Below are positions 10,913 to 23,320 of a DNA stretch of 64,000 nt, piece after piece. The notes under the pieces were generated by a model that was not told the origin of the DNA, made no database searches, and saw nothing but the letters and a program-made list of their open reading frames with translations. This DNA is from Plantago major. Its lineage: Eukaryota; Streptophyta; Magnoliopsida; Lamiales; Plantaginaceae. The first letter of the stretch is position 1; each line of letters starts with the position of its first letter. Location: contig CM048844.1 of NCBI GenBank assembly GCA_026545765.1, positions 66,029,035 to 66,093,034 on the forward strand, written 5' to 3'. Position numbers and translations under genes: made by a program.

Positions 10913-13306
10913 TCAGTTCATTGGTAGTTCCATTAGTCCAAGACTATTTCTTAAGGCTGAGAATCTACTTTCTTGTAGTGGCTTAGTGAAGATATCTGCA
11001 AGTTGGTCTTCAGTGCCAATCTTGAGTATCTCTATATTGCCTTTTTCAACATGGTCTCTGATGAAGTGATGTCTAACATCAATATGCTTTGTTCTGGCAT
11101 GAAATTTAGGATTCTGTGTAATCGCAATAGCACTTGTGTTGTCACAGAAAATGGGAGTTTTATTTTCATCGAGTCCATAGTCTTTAAGTTGTTGTTGTAT
11201 CCACAGAATTTGTGTTGCACAACAACCAGCAACAATATATTCAGCCTCTGTGGTAGAAGTTGCAATTGAGTTTTGCTTCTTGCTAAACCACGAGATAAGT
11301 CTAGTACCCAGAAACTGACAAGTTCCTGAGGTGCTTTTCCTATCAGCGATGATCCAAGATAATCGCCATTCCGAGTACCCAACTAAACTCAATCCGCTTT
11401 CTTTAGGATACCACAATCCTACATCATCGTACCTTTTACATACCTTAATATTTTCATAGCAATGTTGTAGTGTGTTTGCATCGGATTTGTCGAAATTCAG
11501 CACACTCCAACGGCGAATTGAATATCAGGTCTACTTGCAGTGAGGTAAAGTAGTGAACCTATCAATTTCCTATACTTATGTTCTTCAACACTGTTGTCTG
11601 ATTCAGTATAGGTCATTTTGGTTCCAATGCTCATAGGTATCTTAGCATTCTTTTCAGAAGGCTTAAGATTGAATTTTGTGAGCATATCTTTTGCATACTT
11701 TGTTTGACTAATGAATATTCCATCATTGAGTTGCTTGACTTGCAATCCTAGAAAATAATTCATTTCTCCCGTCATGCTCATCTCAAACTTACTTTTCATG
11801 AGATTTGCAAAGTCATTACAAAGTTGCTTGTCCTTAGATCCAAATATGATGACATCAACATATACTTGAACTAAGAGTAGTTTCCCATCATGATTTAAGG
11901 TAAATAAAGTTTTATCAACTTCACCTTTCTTGAAACCACTTTCCAGAAGGTATTTGGCCAAAGTGTCATACCATGCTCTTGGAGCTGTTTCATCCATACT
12001 GAGCTTCAGAGTTTATAGACCATTCTACTTTCTGAGGAAACTTCAAAGCCAGGTGGTTGCTCAACATAAACTTCTTCTGCAAGTTCACCGTTCAAGAATG
12101 CACTTTTGACATCCATCTGATAAACTTTAAAATCTTTATGAGTCAGAAGGCTAGAAAGAGTCTTATTGCATCCAATCTGGCAACTGGTGCATATGACTCA
12201 TCAAAATCTAAGCCTTCAGTCTGGGTAAATCCCTTGGCAACCAATTTTGCTTTGTTTCTGGTTATTTCACCAGATTCATTCATTTTGTTTCTGAAAACCC
12301 ATTTAGTTCCAATCACAGATATTCCTTCCACAAATGGAACTAGTTTCCAGACTTTGTTTCTCTCAAATTGATCCAACTCTTCTTGCATTGCAGAGATCCA
12401 GTCTTGGTCTCCTAATGCTTCTTCTATATTTTTAGGTTCAATATTTGAGATGAAACATCCAAAGAGAGAATTAGCATTTTCAGCTATTGCTCTCCTAGTC
12501 CTAACACCTTGATTAATTGGTCCAATCACATCTTTTGCAGGATGATCCTTGATCCATCTCATTATAGGTTTAGTGCTAGTAGGATCAATATCCAAATGAT
12601 TTGAATGTGAATTATTGGGATTTTGATTTGATACTTTTTCAGCATCTAAGACATTTTGCTCCTCAGAGGGGCAATTAATGTCTGACACTTGTTCAGTGTT
12701 TGAGCTATCTGGAACATGTCTTTCAGAGAGATTATTTCCAGAGATAGCTTCATGATGAATATCTTCAGTTTCCATTTCTGGAAGTTTCATAGGAAATTCT
12801 TCATCATGTTTGTGAGTCATCTTGTTGTTACTAGGCATATCAAGCTTTTCTACGTCAGAGTCATCCTCACTTTCCATAATGATGTTTCTCCTTTCTGAGG
12901 ACTCTTCTTCAGAATCCCTCAACATTAGTTCTTTGAACCTTTCTGAAAGTTCATCATTAGGAGGTGTTTTCTTACTTCCTTCATAGAATACAACATGAAC
13001 TGATTCTTCAATTTTCTTTGTTCTTTTGTTGTAAATTCTGTAGGCTTTGCTAATCGTGGAATAACCAAGAAATACACCTTCATCTGCCTTTGGTTGAAAT
13101 GTTTTCAGATAATCTTTTCCATTGTTTAGAACAAAACAATTACAACCAAATACTCTCAGATGTTTGATATTAGGGGGTCTACCAACCAAGATTTCATAAG
13201 GGGTCTTGTCATGGTGTTTGTTTATCAAACATCTGTTCTGAGTGTAGCAGGCTGTGTTTACAGCTTCAACCCAATAAACTTCACTTATTTCAGTGTCAGC
13301 TAGCAT
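10913..13306 (-). pseudogene. pol: Copia reverse transcriptase and RNase H
   Basis: The upstream block (12143-13306) carries the integrase C-terminal region, including [11 protein letters not shown] and [12 protein letters not shown]. It then enters the Ty1/copia RT ([53 protein letters not shown]). RT continues at 11497-11997 (LVQVYVD, MSMTGEMNYFLGLQV). The RNase H block (10913-11503) has SGTCQFLGTRLISWFSKKQ, STTEAEYIVAG, the CDNTSAI motif and the near-terminal LADIFTKPL. These domains copy element RNA into DNA within particles. Domain order is the copia order, integrase before RT. Part of a broken fossil. Confidence 0.9.
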
Positions 13307-13494
13307 CGTCCTTGCAGCTTCTTTAAGGGTTCTGTTTTTCCTTTCTGCAACACCATTTTGTTGAGGTGTTCTTACAGAGGAAAGTTGGTGTTGTATACCT
13401 TGCGGTAGAAAACTCCTTTATGTCTTGGTTGACAAACTTCGGTACCATCATGGTCTGCTCGATACCTTGTCATTTTTCATGACTTCAAGCTTTT

Positions 13495-14256
13495 TCAAAG
13501 AAGTTTGGTATCTCCACCACGGCATCGATTTGTGTTTGTAAATACAACCCAAGTGAATCTTGAGAAGTCATCTACAACAACCAGACCATATTTCTTTCCT
13601 GCATAACTAGTTACAGATGATTCAAAAAGATCCATATGTAGTAGTTGCAGTGGTCTAACACTAGAGTGTCTAGTTTTGGACTTGAAAGAGATTTTGGATT
13701 GTTTCCCCATCTGACATGCAGAACAGATACCATCTTTTATGAAAGATGTTTTGGGAAGGCCAACCACTAACTCTTTCTTGGCAAGTTTGTTCAGAGTTTT
13801 GAAGTTCAAGTGACTCATTCTTTTGTGCCATAACCAGTGCTCTTCTGTGTGACCAGGTTGACTCACCATGAGACATTCTTCAGTTATGGCAGATGCCCAA
13901 TCGGCAACATAAAGACTGCCTTTCCGCCGAGCAACCAAGACTGTCTGCTTTGACTCATTGTCAATTAGTTTGCAGTATTTTGCTTTGAATTTTACAGTAA
14001 AACCTTTGTCTGCAAACTGGCTCATACTAAATAGATTGTATTTCAAATCCTTAACAAGTAATACGTCAGTGATTGTTAATGTTCCCATTTTGACGTTGCC
14101 AAATTCCATAGTGGGATTTAATTCTCCTCCAGCAAATCTGATATCTGGTCCTGTGTTGCAAGCTTTGTAATCGGTTGATTTGCAGTATCCTGTCATGTGC
14201 TTTCCGCATCCACTATCAAATAGCCATTGTGCTTTAGTCCAGGAAGCATTCTGCAC
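13495..14256 (-). pseudogene. pol: Copia protease and integrase start
   Basis: Opens with WLFDSGCGKHMTG, the copia protease signature with its catalytic DSG. It then shows the GAG-pre-integrase zinc-binding region (HKRMSHLNFKTLNKL ... CSACQMGK) and the beginning of the integrase core (LLHMDLFESSV, YGLVVVDDFSRFTWV). The protease cuts the polyprotein; integrase inserts the cDNA. Belongs to the same broken pol as the neighbouring RT block. Confidence 0.9.
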
Positions 14257-14505
14257 ACAACAGGGAACAGGAGATTAGGTTCTCAATTTACAGTTGGAAC
14301 CATCAGGACTAAACAATCTTCCGGTAGGAATCCATTTTTGAATGAATTTCCTTGGAACATTATTTTGTCTGATAGGAACATAAGGAGGAATTCTAATTGA
14401 ATGATTATCATTATTAAGAATTATTTTCTTCCTTGGTGTGTTCCTAGGTGCTCCATTTGGTGCTTTTAGATACCTGTCAGGTTTCTGAGTTTGCTTTTCA
14501 GCAAA

Positions 14506-16787
14506 CTAAGCTTTCCTTGCCAGATTTCTTCTAGCCCTAGCATTCAGATTTTCAGTGGCTTGATTCAACTTCCACTTCTGATAATTACTTTGAGCAATTC
14601 TAGCCTTTAGCCATCGTTCTTGCTCCTGTTTGTATTCATGAGCAAGTTGTTTCCCGATGCCTTTATAACCAATACCGTTTCGAGCACTTGAAGCTATCTG
14701 AGATCTTTTCTCAGCAGCTTTGCTAGTCTCTGGTTGATCTAATTTCTTTCCAGAAAAAGTGACATGAGAGAATTTGCCAGCTCCTGCAATTCTACCCTTT
14801 TGAGAGACATAGCATTGTGGGTGTTTACACTTTTCAGTGTTGTGTTTCTTTTCAGAGACGTGCCCAACAGTTTTGTTTTTGACTTGTTTTTCCCACAAAT
14901 GTTTAGTCGCAACTGCCTTTCCTTTGTCAACAATCTTCGTCTTCTGACCGATACTATAGATTGCTTGGGAACCATCTTGCTGAGTACTTACAAATGTTCT
15001 TCTTTCCTCACTCTTATTCAGAGTGATAGAACAATCTGTCTGTATTCACCTAAGTCCTTTCTTTTCTGAAGGATCTCTTAAGTAAGATTGTACTTCAGTA
15101 AGAGTGTCACTAGCTTTGGCATATGATTGAAAAGATAATTCTTTCTTTTCGAGTTCCTTGTTCTCAGAAAGAAGATCTTCATATTTCTTTCGTAATTCAA
15201 TTTATCGCTTCTTTATGTGACTTTTCATCTTGGATATCCGAGCTTTGAGAAATGCATTTTCAGCATCCTTTTTCTCAGATATCTTAACTAATTGAGAATT
15301 TTCCTTTGCAAGAGAATTCTTTTCTTCTTCAAGATTTTCGGCTCTAGCTCGGATCATTAGAAATTCTCTTTCATAGATGTCAAGATCTTTCCTGAGATTT
15401 TCTAGATCTTTTATTTCTTCTTCATCACTTTCTTAAGTATAACAAGAAGTATGTGTTACCACATCAGCCAAAAAGATGATTTCTATGTTAGAGATGTCGA
15501 CCGTCAATCTCAAAGAACTCCACACATTTCATTCTTCTTGAGGCCGAAGTCGATTATATCATGAGTAACTCCACATAATTCTGGTGATGGTAAGGTTGAG
15601 TCATCTGAATTGTCATCTTCAGAATCTGTCTCAAAGTCTAGAGCATCCAGTTGAGTTTGGATTTTCTTTCTTTCTTCAGTTAATAAAGCTTTCTGGCTTC
15701 TTCTGAAGATTCTTCTATCTTTCTTGTCACCTGTCCTTAGTTTGTTGAAGGCAGGACAATCCTTCTTGAAGTGACCCAGTTTCTGACAATAGAAACAGAT
15801 ATCGTTTCCAATTTCTACTGTCTCAGTACATGATGCTTTCGAAATGGGCTTGTTCAAATGAGCTTTGCATATTTTTAATGGTGATAGTTTGAGCCTAGAT
15901 GCTTTTGACTCTTCTCTTTGGCTTTTCTTCTCTCAATTTCTCGACATACTTGCTCATTTGCTTTGGCAACAAGAGCATCCTCGCCTTCCTTGCTTTTCTT
16001 CTTTTCAGAAGTTCCTTGAGCAACTAGAGCAATATTCTGCAACTTTTCAGTTGTTTGTTCTCTTTGTGTTGTCTCATAATCAACCGTAGCAAGATGTGAG
16101 AAGAGTTCCTCTTGAGTGATATTTGGCATTCCTTGGTTAAAATAAAAGAATTTAGTATGCTCCCAGTTGTGGTTAAGACTTCTGACAATAGTCTTAATCT
16201 TTTCTGACTGGGAGTATCTGTTGCTTTCCCCAAGTGCTGCCATATCACTCATGAGAGTGGTAAATATGAAATCAAGTTCTTCCAGAGTTTCAGTGGGTCC
16301 TTGTTTGAAATTTTGAAATTTCAACTTGAGAACTTCGAACTTGTTTTCTTTGGTTTTCTCGCCCGCATGATTTCTTCAATCATTGCTGTGCAACTTCGCC
16401 ATTTTAGCACCCCACGCTAATCGTATGTGCTCAGGTGTTGATCTGATGATGATATTACGAGCTTGACCATCCAGACGATTTCTCTTGGAATCTTCCGATG
16501 TCCAGAGTTCTCTGGGCTTTGGTTCGTAAATAACTTGACTAGTAGATCTCCCACTTGTTGACGATCGGTTGTGAAGATCCTTCGCTTTGATCTCTGTCTC
16601 TACCATTAGAAACCTCCATGACTTGTTTAAGTTGTTGAATAACTATTGGGCCATTCTTTATCACTTCGATCATTTCGTCACTTATGGCTTCAAGGTGGAG
16701 CATCATGTTATTTTTCCATTTCTCATAGTTCTCTGGTTTGAGAACGGGTGCATCACTCAGAGACATTCCTGCACACTTAACACACAA
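14506..16787 (-). pseudogene. gag: Copia gag with zinc knuckle and coiled coil
   Basis: The N-terminal part (16539-16787) has LKPENYEKWKNNMMLHL, typical of copia gag. The middle (15875-16324) has KFQNFKQGPTETLEELDFIF and YSQSEKIKTIVRSLNHNWE, matching the UBN2/gag-polypeptide fold. A CCHC knuckle, CFYCQKLGHFKKDC, follows at about 15740-15810. Between knuckle and protease lies about 1.2 kb with Glu/Lys/Leu-rich coiled-coil coding on the minus strand (about 15060-15440) and a basic stretch with KHNTEKCKHPQC (14506-14898). The long coiled-coil linker fits SIRE/Tork-type gag. Several breaks. Confidence 0.85.
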
Positions 16788-16860
16788 ATTAAATAGTCCT
16801 CGAAAATGGACAAAGTTCCTTCACCTATCTGGGGATCTAGGTTCAAGGTAAGGCTTGTGA

Positions 16861-16878
16861 ACCTCTGCTCTAATACCA
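16861..16878 (-). other. Copia primer binding site
   Basis: On the minus strand TGGTATTAGAGCAGAGGT follows the LTR end by two bases. It matches the canonical initiator tRNA-Met PBS TGGTATCAGAGC at all but one base. Confidence 0.85.
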
Positions 16879-16880
16879 CT

Positions 16881-18520
16881 TGTTGGTCCAGATAACGGCA
16901 AAGTAAAAGACTAGAGGGGGTGAATAGTCTTTTAAAACTTTTGTCGATAAAAACTATTTCTCAGATATCTGAGTAGATATCTGATACTTATAATCAGAGC
17001 GCGGAAGACTTAAGATAGATAAGTGCAGAAACAGTTAAAGTGTGTGTGTGTGTTGCTGAAATGTAAGTACAGAAAAGTAAATAACACAGCAAGTATAGTG
17101 GTATCTGGAGGTGGCGTAATCCTCCAACTAATCCACTGGTCTTCCAAAGACCTAGAATTCACTAGAATAGATAATTGAGGTCACCTTACAAAAATCCTAT
17201 TCTAAGATTCCTTAAACAGATGGTTCCCAACCAAATGTTCCCCCTGAGTTGTTCCCCGGCTTTCACAGCCAAGTACTTCAGACTCAAAACCTTTTGAGCT
17301 ATTCCCTAGCTTCCCAAGCTAAGTACTTCCTGTGCTCAATAACCTTGGAGTTATTCCTTAGTTTCTCAAACTAAGTACTTCATGTACTCCACGCCAGTGA
17401 TGGTGTTGGTTTTGGTTTGAGTTGTCAGATGAGCTTCTTTAATAACTTTTCAGTTATCAGATAGCTCTGTGAATCAAGTATACTTAATACACTTTTCAAT
17501 GTATGGTATCTTGTTCTTTTTAATGACCCAAGTCTTAGATAAATGTTCTAGAGAATGAATCTCAGATACTTGATCTTTCAATTCAACTCTTTCACAGATA
17601 GCTGTGCTTGTTTAGGATCAGGACACTTAGAACTTTAGTGCTACTTAAGATCAAGAGCTTTGGTCGCAACAGAAAGCTTGAGGATAAGTAGTTTGCTTTG
17701 AGAGAGTAAGACGTTCAGCGTGTTTATGGAGTTCAAGGTGTTCAGTGTGTCTTCTGAAGCAGTCTAAGTGTTGATATTTATAGATGAATTTGAGTGCCGT
17801 TTGAATAGTATCCATTAGGCTTAAATCAAATTCAAACTATTGATATATGAAATAGTACTGTAGCAGGTTTGTCTTCTTCTTCAGAAGCTACCGTTGCTTT
17901 TGTTCAGACATCTCTGTCCGTGCATTTAATGCATTGTACTATACTTTTGTCCTGTAGTGCCAACGGAACTATGCTTTGTATCAGAGACAACCTTGATCAG
18001 ATTTCTCTGATTCTTTGCACGTTCTTATCTTTATCTTCAGATACCACTTTTATTGAAACAACTTTGTTTGCAATATATATATTTCTTCTTCAGAAATGTG
18101 GTTAAAGCTCAAGGTATTTGAGAATAGATATATGTGAACACTTTCCTTGTTTTCAGATAAACCCTTTATTTCTTAGATATCTCTTGTGACACAGTTTGTT
18201 TAAAACTATTCGTGTCTTCAAGATATCTGGCCAAGGTATCTGTAAAACTGTTTCAGTAATCTTGTGCAGTTTTAAATCTTCAATGTCGTTGAACTTGTTC
18301 TGCTTGGATGTCTTCTTCTTGGTCTTCTCTTCATAAAATAAAAATTACATTTTGAGACTTATCATCCTATACAAGATTAGCTAGACTATCATACTTAGTG
18401 GGTTTCCTCTTTTACAATGTTCAAGTGAACCAAGAGTACTAATCACCTTTCTGAGACTAAGATAAGTCATCATGTTGCTGATCAAAATCTAAACAGATAT
18501 TTCTAACAAAATATCTAACA
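16881..18520 (-). repeat. Copia 5' LTR (right)
   Basis: Counterpart of 2502-4147 (1640 against 1646 bp), with the same TGTTGG and TAACA ends and a shorter G-run. The next seven bases (18521-18527, AATTTCC) also match the sequence internal to the left LTR, so the exact right border is slightly ambiguous. Confidence 0.9.
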
Positions 18521-19136
18521 AATTTCCTAATAGAGCCGGAGCCAGAAAGGGAAAAGAGCAAGTAAGACAAGAACCCCTTCCCCGTATAGGAAAGTTTGAA
18601 CAAAAGAAGGAACTTAGAGACAGAAGGGAGTTCCGCATGGAGAGAACACCACCAAGAAGATACGCCGAGTATACTCGCCTCAATAGACCAAGATCCGACA
18701 TCTTGGCCTCTATTGTTGAGAAAAACTTAGATATACAATGGCCAAAACCTACAAGGAGCAACAAGAAGAACATAGCTTCAAAGGAATACTGTAGTTTCAT
18801 AAGCACAAAGGTCATTCGACTGACGATTGTGTCCAGCTGAAAACAGAAATAGAAAGGTTAGTAAGGAGTGGTAAATTGAAAGAACCAATATACGAGGAAG
18901 AACCCTCCAGACACCAGAATAATGAACAAAGAAGGGAGGAGCGTGGTTCGGAACCTCCGACAGGATCCTTACCGCCACCTCCAGCAGAGATCCCACCCCA
19001 CCATACCCAAAGATACCATGGGTATCACGGAGATATGGAAATGGAAAATCTCCCCTATAGCGGGGTTATCAATGCCATTGCAGGAGGTCCAACTGGAGGA
19101 GATAGCCGGAACGCAAGGGAATGAACCGCGCAACAT
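18521..19136 (+). pseudogene. gag: Tat-1 gag, part after copia insertion
   Basis: Gag coding resumes here with a charged linker (RKGKEQ, KKELRDRREFRMERTPPRRY), a zinc-knuckle-like region near 18780-18840, and the conserved pre-protease stretch GVINAIAGGPTGGDSRNAR at about 19060-19122. The last motif is common to Tat polyproteins. Nucleocapsid would bind element RNA for packaging. Part of a broken fossil. Confidence 0.75.
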
Positions 19137-19868
19137 TTGAGAAACAATGACAGAACCTATGCTCCACCGATTCTGAAATCAACGAACGCCATCACTTTTG
19201 ATGATAGTGAGATACCCCCACCAACGTCTGGTGGAGGAGATCTTAAAGATCCTGACGTACCTTTGGTCATTTCTCTAGTCATCGCCACTTACAAAGTCAA
19301 CAAGGTACTTGTTGATACAGGGAGTTCCTCCAATGTAATATCTAGGAGAACTGTGGAACAAATGCGCCTGGGTAACGTTCAGTACGGGCGAGTATAAACC
19401 TCTTTGGTAGGATTCGGGGGCTCTATAGTGCGTCCCATTGGAAATATACCATTACAAGTCTCTATGGGCGCCTTCCCTACAAGGGTGACTGAGACGATCC
19501 TCTTCGTGGTGGTCGATAACACATTCGACTATAACGTGATCCTGGGTCGCCCGGGACTTAACCAATTCAGGGCAGTCGCTTCTCCCCTACACAACAGGGT
19601 AAAGTTCCCAACCCCGAACGGTGTGGGTGAAGAAGTGGGCAATGTTAGAGAAGCCTGGAAATGCTACATCATGTCGACCAGAGGAGCCACAGTACCCGTT
19701 CTTTCGGTCATTAAGAGACCCAGGAGCCCTCCTCCTATGGCTCTTACCCTATTAAAGGAAGAAATTGGTGTTGGATCACTCAAGGAAAAATTCCCCAAGA
19801 CTGCCAGGATAGAGCCTCATGAAGCCCTGAAAGAGGTTAAGTTGATTGAGCGGGATTCGAAAAGGTAA
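19137..19868 (+). pseudogene. pol: Tat-1 aspartic protease
   Basis: Contains ITFDDSEIP, the retropepsin active site VLVDTGSSSNVI, and the flap/ILGRP region (NTFDYNVILGRPGLNQF) followed by a Pro-rich linker. Retropepsin releases the mature proteins from the polyprotein. The same region in Tat-2 starts at 45752 and is closely similar. Confidence 0.85.
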
Positions 19869-19903
19869 CTCGGATCGGAACAGAGATTAGCACGGAAGTA
19901 GAG

Positions 19904-20640
19904 TTGAATATCATCACATGCCTTCGAGACAATCACGATATCTTTGCCTGGAGCACCGATGACCTTAAGGGGATAGACCCAAGGATCGCAGTTCACCGCC
20001 TGAACATGGATCCAACGGTAAAACACATCCGACAAAAGAGGAAGGACTTTGGGCCTATTGAGGATTCTATCATAGCAGGAGAGGTGGACAAATTGATGAA
20101 AGCAGGACACATCGAGGAAGTCAGGTACTCTGACTGGGTCTGTAAAAGAAGCCTTGGATAAAGGAGAGGTGGACAAAGGAGTGCGAAGAAGCCTTGGATA
20201 ACTTAAAAAGCTACCTCCTCTCGCCACGTCTCTTATCCAAACCAGTGGAAGGTGAACCTCTCTACCTCTACCTAGCTACTACTGATGAGGCCATGAGTTC
20301 TGTATTGGTGCGGATACAAGGAAATGACCACTTGCCGATCTATTACTTGAGCAAGGCCCTCATGGGTTCCGAGGCCAGATATGTCAAAATTGAGAAGCTC
20401 GCCTGCGCGCTGGTCTACAATGCCCGGCGACTGAAGCCTTACTTCAAATCTCATCGGATCGTGGTCCTCACCAATGAACCACTCAAACATGTCCTAGGCA
20501 AACCAGATCAGTCAGGACGCTTATCTAAATGGGCGATCGAGCTAAGTGAATATGATATCGGGTACCAAGCCCCATCTGCTAAAAAGGCTCAAGTCCTTGC
20601 TGACTTCCTGGTAGATTACCTAGAGGAAACGGAAGAAGGA
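19904..20640 (+). pseudogene. pol: Tat-1 reverse transcriptase and first RNase H
   Basis: The start shows the RT N-terminal segment (NHDIFAWSTDDLKGIDP, VHRLNMDP). From about 20190 the Ty3-type connection/RNase H follows, with YLYLATTDEAMSSVLV, PIYYLSKAL, YVKIEKLACALVY and LSEYDIGYQAPSAKKAQ. The block is shorter than an intact RT plus RNase H, so the enzyme is broken. The Tat-2 copy (46130-47280) retains more of the palm. Confidence 0.85.
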
Positions 20641-20919
20641 ACCGAAAGTCCACAGGAGGACGTGAGCTACATCATGCTCACTCAAGCGAAGGATACCCTA
20701 GAAGGAGAGAGGGCAAAAGATAATGAGCCTGAAGAGATGCTCAGGAGTAACGTTCAACTCTGGACCAGATATCAGGAACCTATGGATGACTCCCTGAGGG
20801 TGAGACATATGTTCCTCTTAGACGAAGTAACCAACACTTCGACACCTGCATCTTCCGACAGGAAGCAGGAAGACAGAAACGTGCCTACTAATGAATCAAA
20901 AAGCAAATTTGAGAACAAG

Positions 20920-21300
20920 GAATGTTGGACGTTACAAGTGGATGGATCTTCTACTGGACGAATAGGAGGAATAGGAATTTTTCTTGAGAGTCCCGAGGGA
21001 GCCAAGCTGGAATATGCCATCACCCTCAACTTTAAAGTAACAAACAACGAAGCAGAATACGAGGCACTACTCACTAGCTTGAGGATGGCAAGAGCTCTTT
21101 AAGTGAAAAGAATCAAGGCTTACACAGATTCGCAGCTCGTAAAATCCCAGTTTTCTGGGTCCTTCACTGCTAAAGGACCCAACATGATCAAGTACTTGGA
21201 ACTTCTCAAGAAAGAGGTTGAGCACTTTGAAGTATTCACTCTTGAGCAATTCCACAGGGAATGGAATGAAAAAGTCGACGCCCTTTCCAAGTATGCCTCG
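20920..21300 (+). pseudogene. pol: Tat-1 second (archaeal-type) RNase H
   Basis: WTLQVDGSSTGRIGGIGIF begins a second RNase H fold, continuing with NNEAEYEALLTSLRMA, AYTDSQLVKSQ and REWNEKVDALSKYAS. The order of acidic residues (D, E, D, D) is that of the additional RNase H gained by the Tat branch, placed between the first RNase H and integrase. It is present in both Tat copies here. Confidence 0.85.
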
Positions 21301-22632
21301 GCCTTAGGAGCTCTAGACATGAGAAGTGTCATCCTGATGACTCTCACGGACTCCTCCCTGGCAAACCTTAACGAACAAGTCTTCCTCTTGAGCACTGAAA
21401 GAAGCTGGATGACTGACATATTTTACTATCTCAAGGATGTCACTCTACCTTCAGATCTTAGAGAAGCAAGGAGGATCCTATGCCGAGCCAACAGATACTT
21501 CATCATGGGAGAGGATCTTTACAAGAGATCTTTCATCGGCACTCACATGATATGCCTTGGTCCCCAGGAGGCGAAGACTGTTATGGAGGAAATTCATGTG
21601 GGAAGTTGCGGGAGTCACTCCGGGGGATGAACTTTAGCTCAGAAGATCATAAGGCAAGGATACTATTGGCCTACCATTGATGCAGATGCTGCTAACTTTG
21701 CTCGCGCCTGTGAAGACTGCCAATACTATGCCAACATACCACATCGTCCGACCAACCCTATGATTCCGTCAATCATAGCATGCCCATTTGATCAATGGGG
21801 CCTATACATAGTTGGTCCCTTTCCACGCGGAACTCATCAGAAAAAGTTCCTGATCGTGGCGGTGGAATATTTCACCAAATGGGTTGAGGCAGATTCAGTT
21901 TCGACCATCACTGAAAGTAGAGTACGGACGTTCATCTGGAATAACATCATCTGCCGCTTCGGACTTCCGAGGGTACTAGTCTCGGACAACGGGGCTCAAT
22001 TCTCTGGGGCAAGACTGAAAGAATGGCTTCAGTCTTTCAAAACAGAACAACGCTTCACTTCCGTTGGTTACCCCCAAGCCAATGGTCAAGTAGAAGCCGC
22101 CAACAAGACCATCGTCAAGATTTTGGAGAAAAGGTTGAGGACTTCCCAAGACAGTTGGGCAGATGATCTCGACGCAGTCCTCTAGGCACACAGGACGACG
22201 ACTCGGACTTCCACACAGGAGACGCCCTTCTCCCTTATCTACGGATCCGAGGTGGTCATCCCCTAGGAAGTAGTAGTGGAAACCTAAAGGATCCAGTAAT
22301 ACAACCCAGCTGAGAATGAAGTCGCAAGGATCTACGACCTTGAGCTCCTTGAGAACAAACGGAGTGGGGCACTAGCTAGCATCCTTCGATACCAAGCCAT
22401 GACAGCTCGAGCCTACAACAAGCCTGTCTTTCCCAAAGACATACAAGTCGGAGACTTAGTCCTCAGAAGAGCTGACATCCTAAGCAATGTTGGGAAACTC
22501 AAGCCCAAATGGGAAGGACCTTACAAAGTTACTGGAGCCAGAATCAATGGGAGCTTCGAGCTAGAAGACGACCAAGGAAGAGCCTTGAAGAGAACCTGGA
22601 ATGCTAAGAATCTGCAAAAGTTTTATGCTTAG
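21301..22632 (+). pseudogene. pol: Tat-1 integrase
   Basis: The zinc-binding N-terminus (ending CEDCQYYANIPHRP) and catalytic core (FLIVAVEYFTKWVEA, RVLVSDNGAQFSG, GYPQANGQVEAANKTI) are clear, then the C-terminal GKLKPKWEGPYKV and LKRTWNAKNLQKFYA ending at 22632. There is no chromodomain. Integrase would insert the cDNA with a 5-bp staggered cut, agreeing with the GTAAG duplication. Part of a broken fossil. Confidence 0.88.
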
Positions 22633-23320
22633 GTTAACATTTCGAAAATAGACTACGTCAGTTATCAAAGTTTTTGTCATTTTCTTTGACCGGCCTCGAA
22701 GCCCACCAGTTGTACTTGAATTTCCGTCAAATCAATACAACTTTTTGCAAGGCAAGAAAGCTATATTCATACAAACACACTGCCTCGGACCATTCAGAAA
22801 GATCCGAGCCAATTAATTCAGCAAATATCTGAGAAATCAATTTATCGACAAGACTATCTCATACCAGCCAATCAGGATGAAGTAATATAACGAGCCGAAG
22901 AAAGAAGGTGCAAACACTCGAAGAACTTGTATTATTTGAAAAATACAAACTACAAAATTACAAACTTCGGGTACACCCGTCCGAGTCACGTAAAACATAG
23001 GGGTACTCTACATCATTCTGTACAATACAAACACGCAGTTCTTGGCGGCCTATTTAACATCCGAACAAAGAAATACATCCGCTTCAAGCCAAGCGTCCGA
23101 GGCAAAACAGGAACAGCACGAACCAATGGATCTCCAAATAATGAGTCCCTACTTCCGCACAAAAGGATAAGTTGAATCCGAACCGGATAGCTCGGAGACG
23201 GTAAGGCAGCTCCACGGTCCTCTCAGGCGATCCACATCTTCCACCACAACCACTTTCTGGTTCGCACCCTCGGGCACCACAAGAAAATGGTAAATGGTGG
23301 AAGGAGCAAACAGCCCGAGA
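22633..23320 (+). other. Tat-1 spacer after pol
   Basis: A non-coding stretch with the conserved word GGCCTCGAAGCCCACCAGTT just after pol, also present in Tat-2 near 49318. The rest is A/C-rich with CCGAG and TCCGA words. No gene seen. Confidence 0.5.

Larger units (their letters stand above)
2502..18520 (-). mobile_element. SIRE/Maximus-type Ty1/copia element
   Basis: A 16-kb minus-strand element inside Tat-1 gag. LTRs are 2502-4147 and 16881-18520 (TGTTGG...TAACA on the plus strand). The PBS beside the right LTR is of initiator-tRNA-Met type and the PPT beside the left LTR is AAGGGGGAAATT. Order on the minus strand is gag with zinc knuckle and long coiled coil, protease, integrase, RT, RNase H, then about 6 kb of accessory coding sequence. 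Long LTRs, coiled-coil gag and extra genes after pol point to the SIRE/Maximus lineage. It is broken in several places. The LTRs look about 95% identical, so it is younger than its host Tat-1 by position. A clean 5-bp target duplication is not seen. Confidence 0.88.
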
